From Orychophragmus violaceus (taxonomy: Eukaryota > Streptophyta > Magnoliopsida > Brassicales > Brassicaceae), in contig CM058239.1 of assembly GCA_030180135.1 (NCBI GenBank), positions 63,371,823 to 63,435,822 on the forward strand: DNA of 64,000 bases. Reading direction: 5' to 3'. Below are positions 53,024 through 61,240 of the stretch, piece by piece; the stretch's first letter is position 1, and every line of letters starts with the position of its first letter. The translations under genes were made by a program, and so were the position numbers. The notes under the pieces were generated by a model. The model was given only the letters and a program-made list of their open reading frames with translations. It ran no database searches and was not told the DNA's origin.

Positions 53024-53905
53024 TGATGTGATCCTGCCCAGCACTAAAAACATGGACCTTGAACCTGAGCTTGAACCTGATGGAACTAAAGACATGGAGC
53101 ATGAACCTGATGGAAATAAGCTTGAAGCAGAGGATTAGCTCGGAGTTGAGGAGCAGCTTGAATCAGAGGATGCGCTTAGAGCGGAGAAAGAGTATGTTAA
53201 AGATGTTATCTTGACTCACTGATTTTGATACATGATCATCAAATGGACATGTGTCTCATTTGTACTCTTTTTCCCTTGTCAAGTTTTGTCCCACTGGGTT
53301 TTCTTGACAAGATTTTTAATGAGGCAAATGATTCACATTCAAATCACCCATTTGTTGATCCAAACAATTGCATAACATTCAGAATCCGACCCAATAGTCA
53401 AGATGTCAAGTCTAGCCTATTTTATGACCATTACAAGTCCAAGAAGAGCTCAAAACAAATTGATAATTTTCAGCCCAAGAAGAGTGACGAAAATGGAGTA
53501 TGAAGGGTCATTTTCAAATTCAAATACGTGTTTAATTCTGGTCTTTGTGCTATTTCCTAGGTGTGTTAATTGCTGCTCATGCAGCCTTGTTGCATTTTCT
53601 ATTTAAAACTCTTTGTAGCCATTTCTGACCTTTTATGAAACTTCTTTTATTATAAAACTTCTAAAAGTGTTTGATCTGAATGGTGTGTAATATCCATTCG
53701 TCTTGGATTCTTCTTTTGGTGTTTCATCTCCTAGAAGATCTAAGTTCAAAAGTCTTGAAGTGATTACGCATCTTCAGGAAGTTTCTTTCAATCCACGGTT
53801 TCTAATCCCTTCAATCAGTTCATTCATTCTGTTCTTCATCCATCAACCAACCAGACTCACAAAGTGCATCAAAGGGCAATGATCTTCTCCATTAAGATCG
53901 CATCA
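53024..53905 (+). repeat. 5' LTR of O (882 bp)
   Basis: TGATGTGATC ... GATCGCATCA. Its first part corresponds to the polyprotein C-terminus but has stops (for example TAG at 53133-53135). Confidence 0.85.
53263..53324 (+). other. conserved 3' hairpin module, copy in O
   Basis: Stem CCTTGTCAAG (53274-53283) with CTTGACAAG (53303-53311); the outer G is changed to A. Confidence 0.8.
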
Positions 53906-54257
53906 TGTGGTATCAGAGCCACTTTGTGAAAGGTTGTGTCTTTTCATTTCTCTACTCATCTAAATTGATTGTTTGTGTCTGATTTGTTAGTTTCAGGGTT
54001 TGTTCTTCTTAAATCCTGAATCTGAATCTTGTTATGGCTGAGAATTGAGTGCAGATCATCAAGGAACTATTCTGAAAATCAAAATTGAATCTTAGACTTC
54101 TGATCTGATCGATTAGGGTTTATAGTTCTTCTGTTACTGCAATTTTCTAGGTTATTGTCTTTGATGTTTTGTCTTTGATCTTTGCGAGTTGTTTGGTCAC
54201 TTTTGTGTTTTGTTTTGAGCATTTTACTTGTTTACTTGTATGAATTTGTCAGGTACC

Positions 54258-54479
54258 ATGGTGAGCACAAACAATGGCGGTGAAGAATCCTCATACTCCA
54301 TCAACCAACAACTCCTTTCCTCTTTTAAAGCCATGATGAAAGTAAGTTTAGGAACCAAGTTCTACACAATATGTCATGTCCAAGGCAAGGTGTGCAGCCT
54401 CATGATTGATAAAAGGAGTTGCAATAATGTGGCGAGTGAATACATGGTTAAAAAGCTTGGATTAAAAGTGAAGCGATTG
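54258..54479 (+). pseudogene. O gag joined to protease by deletion
   Basis: ATG 54258 (MVSTNNGGEESS) corresponds to the P start (MVNTDDQEE). After about 35 codons the frame jumps to the protease region, with VCSLMIDKRSCNNVAS matching VCSLIIDGGSCTNVAS of P. Roughly 1.1 kb of gag is gone. The catalytic-site Asp-Gly-Gly has become Asp-Lys-Arg. The frame is cut by P. Confidence 0.8.
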
Positions 54480-55315
54480 TGATGTGATCATGGGTAGCTT
54501 GGAACCTGAAGACATTGAGCAGCTTGAACCAGAGGAGAATGAAGCTAAGGATAAGCTTGTAGCCGAGGAGAATGGAGCTAAGGAGCAGCTTGAACCTGAG
54601 GAGAATGAAGAACATGGATCAGAAGCTTTGCACATACCAATTGGGCCAATGACCAGAGCTAAGGCAAAGCAATTCAAGCAAGCCTTCAACACACTTCTAC
54701 ACCACGTCCAGGGCCAACTTGAGTGTGCTAATCCAGCCACTTTGGTTGTGATTCAAGCCACTTAAGTTATCAGTAATGGAGGTGTGTGGACTTGTACTCT
54801 TTTTCCCTCCTCTTGGTTTTGTCCCAATGGGTTTTCCAAGAGAGGTTTTTAATGAGGCAAGCCCACATGCTATTTTCCTTGCCCATTACTGATCCATAAG
54901 GCCCATAACTCATTCTATTATGAGGATTTCGAATTCTAAGTGTTTATTAAGTCTTGTGTTATTTCCTAGGTGAATTTATTGCTGTTCATGCAGCATTGTT
55001 GCTGTTTTCTATTTAAAACACTTTGTATTCATTTCTGAACTTTATCAAACTTCTTTTTATTCTAAAACTTCTGAAAGTGTTTGATCTGAATGGTGTGTAA
55101 TATCCATTCGTCTTGGATTCTTCTTTTGGTGTTTATCTCCTAGAAGAACCGAGTTTGAAAGTCTTGAAGTCATTCCGCAAACTTCAGGAAGTTTCCTTCA
55201 TTTCCCTGTTTCGAAATCATACAATCAGTCCATCCATTCTGTTCTTCATCCATCAAACAACCAGACTCACAAAGTGCATCAAAGGACAAGGATCTTCTCC
55301 ATTAAGATCGTATCA
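54480..55315 (+). repeat. 5' LTR of P (836 bp)
   Basis: TGATGTGATC ... GATCGTATCA, with near inverted-repeat ends. The first 286 bp repeat the last 95 codons of the polyprotein. TATTTAAA at 55010-55017. Confidence 0.93.
54795..54857 (+). other. conserved 3' hairpin module in P 5' LTR
   Basis: Stem CCTCCTCTTGG (54807-54816 region, one bulged base) with CCAAGAGAGG (54836-54845); the loop contains GTCCCAATGGG. Confidence 0.8.
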
Positions 55316-55654
55316 TGTGGTATCAGAGCCACTTTGTGAAAGGTTGTGTTGTTTCAAGCCCAAAACTTCTTTGCAAATTCGTAACTTTTTCTGATCGATT
55401 TGTCTCTTGGTATTCCGATTAATTAGAAGCGATTTGAGGGATAAATCTTTATAGGAACTTGAAGTTTAGAGTCTGATCTATCCAGTTTAGGCTTTGAAAT
55501 CATTAGAATCAGAGTAGAAACGCGATTTCTAGGGAGATCAAAATTCGCAACTTTTCAGGATTTTTCTGCAACTTTTGTCTTTTGGTATTCTGATCTGTTT
55601 TCTTGTGTCAAAGAACTCCTTACTTGTTCTGTGATTTCTTTGTGGACAGGAAAC
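55316..55654 (+). other. leader of P
   Basis: Primer site, then non-coding sequence to the ATG. TTTGTGGACAG just before AAACATGG resembles a splice acceptor, as does TTTGTCAG in O, so the leader may contain an intron. Confidence 0.5.
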
Positions 55655-58600
55655 ATGGTGAACACTGATGATCAAGAGGAACACAGTCGGCTCAGAGAAA
55701 ATAAAGCCTTGGTTGAAGCAGTCACTGCAAATTTGGCTAAGATGTTGAGTGATAGTCTTGCAGCATTTAGAGAAGAGCTTCATATCTCTGGGACTGATAA
55801 ATCAAGGAAGGAACGCAGCCAACAACCAGAGAATGATGCAACAGCAAGCTATTATAGCCATTCATCCAATTCAAATCACCGCAGAAGGAGAAGGCGTGAT
55901 CAGGAAGAAAGAACTTCATCTAAAGATCCTTTAGCAGGCTTGAAGATTAAGATTCCTACTTTCCTTGGAACTAATGATCCTGAAGAGTACCTGGAGTGGG
56001 AAAAGAAGATTGAACTTGTGTTCAACTGCAGAGAATACACTTCTGAAAGTAAAGTGAAGGTTGCACCAACAGAATTCAAAGAGTATGCTCTGAGTTGGTG
56101 GGATCAACTGGTTACTGCTAGGAGACGTGCAGGAGACTATCCAGTGGAAACTTGGACCCAAATGAAGACAATCATGAGGAAGAGGTTCGTTCCCAGCCAC
56201 TACCACAGAGAGCTGCACTTTAAACTGAGAAACTGTACCCAAGGGAGCAGAACTGTAGAAGAGTATTACAAGGAGCTGGAAACCTTGATGCTCAGAGCTG
56301 ATATTCAAGAGGATACTGAGGCTACAATGTCCAGATTCATGGGAGGCCTCAACAGAGACATCTTGGACAGGCTGGAGACTCAGCATTATGTGGAATTAGA
56401 AGAGTTGTTGCACAAGGCAGTCATGTTTGAGAAGCAACTCAAAAGGAAGAGTTCTAGACCAAGTTATGTTTCTGGAAAATCAAACTATCACAAGGAAGAG
56501 AAGTCTGGATTTAGCAGAGATTACAAGTCTTTTCCAAAGGTTAAAAGTGAGGAGCATGATCCAAAAGGAAAGGCTAAGGTGACTTCTACAAGGACCAGGG
56601 AGATCAGGTGCTTCAAATGCCAAGGGTTTGGTCATTATTCCAATGAATGCACCAACAAAAAGATCATGATTATCAGAGACAATGGTGAGGTTGAATCAGA
56701 AGAAGAGAAATCAGAATCTGAACCATTGGAAGTTGAATTGGAAATGGCAGCCAAAGGAGAGCTACTGGTCACTAGAAGATCTTTGAATGTGCAAGCCAAG
56801 ACTGAAGGAAATGAACAAAGAGAGAATCTGTTTCACACTCGGTGCATTGTACAAGAGAAAGTATGCAGTCTCATCATTGATGGAGGTAGTTGCACCAATG
56901 TAGCCAGTGAATCAATGGTTAAGAAACTTGGGCTACAAGTGATGAAGCGTCCTAAGCCTTATAAACTTCAGTGGCTGAATGATGAAGGAGAACTTGAAGT
57001 GGACAGCCAAGTTCTGGTTCCATTATCTATTGGAAAATATGAAGATGAGGTTTTGTGTGATGTGCTACCAATGGATGCAAGTCATATACTACTTGGGAGA
57101 CCATGGCAATCTGATAGGAAAGCAACTCATGATGGCTACACCAATCGCCATTCCTTTGAGTTCAAGGGCAGAAAGACAATCTTGGTACCTTTAACTCCTA
57201 GTGAAGTGCATCAGGATCAGATTAGCATGAAGAAAAGTAAAGCTCAATCATCTAAAGCTCAATCAGCCCCTGCCACAAAACAAACAAACAACCTCATGCT
57301 TCAGAAACCAAAGGGAAGTTATTCTACAACTTTACTTCTTGTTTTTAAAGGTTGTTATATGAACTTAACTGCCCCAAAGCAGGCTGTGCCTAGCGAGATT
57401 GAATTACTTTTGCAGGAGTTCCAGGATGTATTCCCTGAGGAAAATCCAGAAGGTCTACCTCCCATTAGAGGTATTGAGCATCAAATAGACTTCATCCCAG
57501 GAGCTTCCTTGCCAAATAGACCTGCATACAGAACCAATCCAGTGGAGACCAAAGAGCTAGAGAAGCAAGTTACTGAGCTTATGGAGAAAGGTCATATCCG
57601 TGAGAGCATGAGTCCTAGTGCTGTTCCTGTCCTATTGGTGCCAAAGAAAGATGGTAGCTGGAGGATGTGTGTAGATTGCAGAGCCATCAACAACATAACA
57701 GTGAAGTATCGCCACCCTATACCTAGATTAGATGATATGTTAGATGAATTGCATGGTTCTAGCATCTTTTCTAAGGTTGATCTTAAAAGTGGATATCATC
57801 AGATTAGAATGAAAGAGGGTGATGAATGGAAAACTGCATTTAAAACTAAACAAGGGCTATATGAATGGTTAGTGATGCCATTTGGATTAACTAATGCACC
57901 TAGTACATTCATGAGACTGATGAATCATGTTCTTAGATCATTCATTGGGCATTTCGTTGTTGTGTACTTTGATGACATCCTAGTGTATAGTCAGAACCTA
58001 CAAGAGCATGTTAGGCATCTTAGGTTGGTTTTTGAAGTGTTAAGGAAAGAAAGTCTTTATGCCAACTATAAGAAATGTACTTTTGGAACAGATAACCTTG
58101 TGTTCTTAGGTTTTGTTGTGAGTACAGATGGAATCAAGGTTGATGAAGAGAAAGTGAAAGCTATCAAAGAATGGCCAAGCCCAAAGACAGTTGGAGAAGT
58201 GAGAAGTTTCCATGGCCTAGCTGGTTTCTATAGGAGATTTGTGAAGGATTTTAGCACTCTAGCAGCTCCACTCACTGAGGTTATCAAGAAAAACGTGGGT
58301 TTTAAGTGGGAGCAAGCTCAGGAACAAGCATTCCAAACCTTGAAAGAGAAGCTTACTCATTCACCTGTTCTTTCACTTCCTGATTTTTCTAAGACTTTTG
58401 AAATCGAATGTGATGCTTCTGGTATTGGTATAGGTGCTGTGCTTATGCAGGAAAAGAAACCAATTGCTTACTTCAGTGAGAAGCTTGGAGGATCGACACT
58501 GAACTATCCAACTTATGACAAGGAACTCTATGCGTTGGTGAGAGCATTGCAAACATGGCAGCATTACTTATGGCCAAAGGAGTTTGTCATACACACTGAT

Positions 58601-60313
58601 CATGAGTCCCTTAAGCATCTAAAAGGTCAGCAGAAACTCAACAAGAGACACGCCAGGTGGGTTGAATTCATTGAGACATTTCCATACGTGATCAAATACA
58701 AGAAAGGTAAGGATAATGTAGTTGCTGATGCATTATCAAGAAGGTATGTCTTACTGACTTCTCTTGAGACTAAGTTACTTGGTTTTGAACATATGAAGTC
58801 TCTTTATGCAAATGATTCTGATTTTGGACAAATTTATTCATCTTGTGAGAAATTTGCATTTGAAAAGTACTATAGGCATGATGGGTTCTTGTTCTATGAA
58901 AACCGTTTGTGTGTTCCTAATTCTTCTTTGAGAGATTTGTTTGTTAAGGAAGCACATGGTGGAGGATTAATGGGACACTTTGGTGTTGCTAAGACACTTA
59001 AGGTGATGCAAGAACACTTCCATTGGCCACACATGAAAAGGGACGTTGAGAAAGCTTGTGAAAGATGTTCTACTTGCAAACTAGCTAAGTCCAAAGTCCA
59101 GCCTCACGGTTTGTATACTCCCTTACCTATTCCTTTGCATCCTTGGAATGATATTTCTATGGATTTTGTTGTTGGATTGCCTAGGACTAAAACAGGGAAG
59201 GATTCTATATTTGTTGTGGTAGATAGGTTCTCTAAAATGGCTCATTTCATTCCCTGCCACAAAACTGATGATGCTATGCATGTAGCTAACCTGTTCTTTA
59301 AGGATATTGTGAGATTACATGGCATGCCTAAGACTATTGTTTCTGATAGAGATACTAAGTTTCTTAGTTACTTTTGGAAGACACTTTGGTCTAAGCTAGG
59401 TACTAAGTTGTTGTTCTCTACTACTTGTCATCCGCAATCTGATGGGCAAACTGAAGTAGTTAATAGAACATTGTCTACTCTTCTGCGTGCATTGATCAAA
59501 AAGAACCTTAAGTCATGGGAAGAATGTTTGCCACATGTTGAATTTGCTTATAATCATGCTAGACATTCTGCATCTAAGTTTTCTCCATTTGAAATTGTTT
59601 ATGGTTTCAATCCTTTATCACCTTTGGATCTGATGCCTTTACCTTTGAGTGAAAGAGCTAGTATGGATGGAAAGAAAAAGGCAGATTACATCAGGCAGAT
59701 TCATGAGAAAGCTAGGATCAACATTGAGGAGAAGACAAAGCTTTATGCTAAGTATGCCAACAAGGGCAGGAAGGAGATGATCTTCAAAGAAGGAGACATG
59801 GTCTGGATACATCTGAGGAAAGAGCGGTTTCCTAATGAGAGAAAGTCCAAGTTGATGCCACGCATTGATGGACCATTCAAGATCATCAAACGGATCAATG
59901 ACAATGCCTATCAAATTGACCTGCAAGGTAAGTATAATGTGAGTTCAAGCTTCAACGTTTCTGATTTAGTTCCTTTTATTGCAGATGAGCCAGATTTGAG
60001 GTCAAATCCTTTTCAAGAGGGAGGGGATGATGTGATCATGGGTAGCTTGGAACCTGAAGACATTGAGCAGCTTGAACCAGAGGAGAATGAAGCTAAGGAT
60101 AAGCTTGTAGCCGAGGAGAATGGAGCTAAGGAGCAGCTTGAACCTGAGGAGAATGAAGAACATGGATCAGAAGCTTTGCACATACCAATTGGGCCAATGA
60201 CCAGAGCTAAGGCAAAGCAATTCAAGCAAGCCTTCAACACACTTCTACACCACGTCCAGGGCCAACTTGAGTGTGCTAATCCAGCCACTTTGGTTGTGAT
60301 TCAAGCCACTTAA
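55655..60313 (+). CDS. Gypsy gag-pol polyprotein of P, intact
   Basis: 1552 residues in one frame, in the Gypsy order gag, protease, RT, RNase H, integrase. I start at ATG 55655 because O has the same start context; the frame is open from 55631. Motifs: retrotrans_gag region from about residue 107, CCHC knuckle CFKCQGFGHYSNEC at 319-332, protease-like IIDGGSCTNVAS with D409, RT YFDD at 771-774, RNase H D920, integrase HHCC region (HFGVAKTLKVM, CERCSTC), and D1170, D1231 and E1267 with D-35-E spacing. No chromodomain was recognised. The last 95 residues (acidic LEPEENE repeats, then GPMTRAKAKQF) are encoded inside the 3' LTR. Confidence 0.95.
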   Translation: MVNTDDQEEHSRLRENKALVEAVTANLAKMLSDSLAAFREELHISGTDKSRKERSQQPENDATASYYSHSSNSNHRRRRRRDQEERTSSKDPLAGLKIKIPTFLGTNDPEEYLEWEKKIELVFNCREYTSESKVKVAPTEFKEYALSWWDQLVTARRRAGDYPVETWTQMKTIMRKRFVPSHYHRELHFKLRNCTQGSRTVEEYYKELETLMLRADIQEDTEATMSRFMGGLNRDILDRLETQHYVELEELLHKAVMFEKQLKRKSSRPSYVSGKSNYHKEEKSGFSRDYKSFPKVKSEEHDPKGKAKVTSTRTREIRCFKCQGFGHYSNECTNKKIMIIRDNGEVESEEEKSESEPLEVELEMAAKGELLVTRRSLNVQAKTEGNEQRENLFHTRCIVQEKVCSLIIDGGSCTNVASESMVKKLGLQVMKRPKPYKLQWLNDEGELEVDSQVLVPLSIGKYEDEVLCDVLPMDASHILLGRPWQSDRKATHDGYTNRHSFEFKGRKTILVPLTPSEVHQDQISMKKSKAQSSKAQSAPATKQTNNLMLQKPKGSYSTTLLLVFKGCYMNLTAPKQAVPSEIELLLQEFQDVFPEENPEGLPPIRGIEHQIDFIPGASLPNRPAYRTNPVETKELEKQVTELMEKGHIRESMSPSAVPVLLVPKKDGSWRMCVDCRAINNITVKYRHPIPRLDDMLDELHGSSIFSKVDLKSGYHQIRMKEGDEWKTAFKTKQGLYEWLVMPFGLTNAPSTFMRLMNHVLRSFIGHFVVVYFDDILVYSQNLQEHVRHLRLVFEVLRKESLYANYKKCTFGTDNLVFLGFVVSTDGIKVDEEKVKAIKEWPSPKTVGEVRSFHGLAGFYRRFVKDFSTLAAPLTEVIKKNVGFKWEQAQEQAFQTLKEKLTHSPVLSLPDFSKTFEIECDASGIGIGAVLMQEKKPIAYFSEKLGGSTLNYPTYDKELYALVRALQTWQHYLWPKEFVIHTDHESLKHLKGQQKLNKRHARWVEFIETFPYVIKYKKGKDNVVADALSRRYVLLTSLETKLLGFEHMKSLYANDSDFGQIYSSCEKFAFEKYYRHDGFLFYENRLCVPNSSLRDLFVKEAHGGGLMGHFGVAKTLKVMQEHFHWPHMKRDVEKACERCSTCKLAKSKVQPHGLYTPLPIPLHPWNDISMDFVVGLPRTKTGKDSIFVVVDRFSKMAHFIPCHKTDDAMHVANLFFKDIVRLHGMPKTIVSDRDTKFLSYFWKTLWSKLGTKLLFSTTCHPQSDGQTEVVNRTLSTLLRALIKKNLKSWEECLPHVEFAYNHARHSASKFSPFEIVYGFNPLSPLDLMPLPLSERASMDGKKKADYIRQIHEKARINIEEKTKLYAKYANKGRKEMIFKEGDMVWIHLRKERFPNERKSKLMPRIDGPFKIIKRINDNAYQIDLQGKYNVSSSFNVSDLVPFIADEPDLRSNPFQEGGDDVIMGSLEPEDIEQLEPEENEAKDKLVAEENGAKEQLEPEENEEHGSEALHIPIGPMTRAKAKQFKQAFNTLLHHVQGQLECANPATLVVIQAT

Positions 60314-60863
60314 GTTATCAGTAATGGAGGTGTGTGGACTTGTACTCTTTTTCCCTCCTCTTGGTTTTGTCCCAATGGGTTTTCCAAGAGAGGTTTTTAA
60401 TGAGGCAAGCCCACATGCTATTTTCCTTGCCCATTACTGATCCATAAGGCCCATAACTCATTCTATTATGAGGATTTCGAATTCTAAGTGTTTATTAAGT
60501 CTTGTGTTATTTCCTAGGTGAATTTATTGCTGTTCATGCAGCATTGTTGCTGTTTTCTATTTAAAACACTTTGTATTCATTTCTGAACTTTATCAAACTT
60601 CTTTTTATTCTAAAACTTCTGAAAGTGTTTGATCTGAATGGTGTGTAATATCCATTCGTCTTGGATTCTTCTTTTGGTGTTTATCTCCTAGAAGAACCGA
60701 GTTTGAAAGTCTTGAAGTCATTCCGCAAACTTCAGGAAGTTTCCTTCATTTCCCTGTTTCGAAATCATACAATCAGTCCATCCATTCTGTTCTTCATCCA
60801 TCAAACAACCAGACTCACAAAGTGCATCAAAGGACAAGGATCTTCTCCATTAAGATCGTATCA
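60028..60863 (+). repeat. 3' LTR of P
   Basis: 836 bp; begins within the polyprotein frame, whose stop TAA is at 60311-60313. GATTG follows. Confidence 0.93.
60343..60405 (+). other. conserved 3' hairpin module in P 3' LTR
   Basis: Same as 54795-54857, about 30 nt after the polyprotein stop. Confidence 0.8.
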
Positions 60864-60868
60864 GATTG

Positions 60869-61119
60869 AGTATTCAGAGAAGAATAATTCTCTTAATTAA
60901 CAAATAGGAACTTTACAAGAGTTATATATGCATAAAACTAGAGCTATACAAGTTTAAACAAAAACAGAGAAGGCTCCAACGGTCACAAGAGTGTGACAGA
61001 TTTTTATCTTCCAAAACACTAATGATTTGATATAGTACACTATGTGGTCTCCGATTCAGTATAGTGCACTATATGATCTCCAATCCAATATAGTACACTA
61101 TATGATCTCCATATCAATA
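60869..61119 (-). repeat. 3' LTR of Q, truncated (251 bp)
   Basis: Minus-strand TATTGATATGG start. About 61030-61110 holds three ATAGTGCACTAT or ATAGTACACTAT palindromes separated by GATCTCC words. Confidence 0.8.
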
Positions 61120-61178
61120 CTCCCCCTCAAGCTTGAATTCAAGGCTTGAATCAAGCTTGGAGTGACAGTGGAGATCTA

Positions 61179-61240
61179 CCTCATTAAAAACCTTCATGAA
61201 GAAAACCACTTGGGAAAAAACTTCATGAAGGGAAAAAGAG
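61179..61240 (-). other. conserved 3' hairpin module, copy in Q
   Basis: Stem CCTTCATGAAG (61191-61201) with CTTCATGAAGG (61221-61231), plus strand; the pol stop at 61223-61225 is in the stem. Confidence 0.85.

Larger units (their letters stand above)
53024..54479 (+). mobile_element. Gypsy element O, 5' part with internal deletion
   Basis: 5' LTR (53024-53905), primer site (53908-53919), leader, and a short chimeric gag-protease frame. Related to P. It is joined to a truncated LTR of Q at the point where P inserted. Confidence 0.82.
54480..60863 (+). mobile_element. Gypsy element P, complete and young (6384 bp)
   Basis: 836-bp LTRs at 54480-55315 and 60028-60863, apparently identical. GATTG flanks both (54475-54479, 60864-60868). 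The primer site starts at 55318, two bases after the LTR; the purine tract AAGAGGGAGGGGA precedes 60028. One intact polyprotein. Likely autonomous. Confidence 0.95.

Noticed and set aside
55113..55394. 93-residue frame in the P 5' LTR and leader
   Set aside because: It spans the LTR end and primer site and shows no domain; the matching frame in the 3' LTR is cut at its end.
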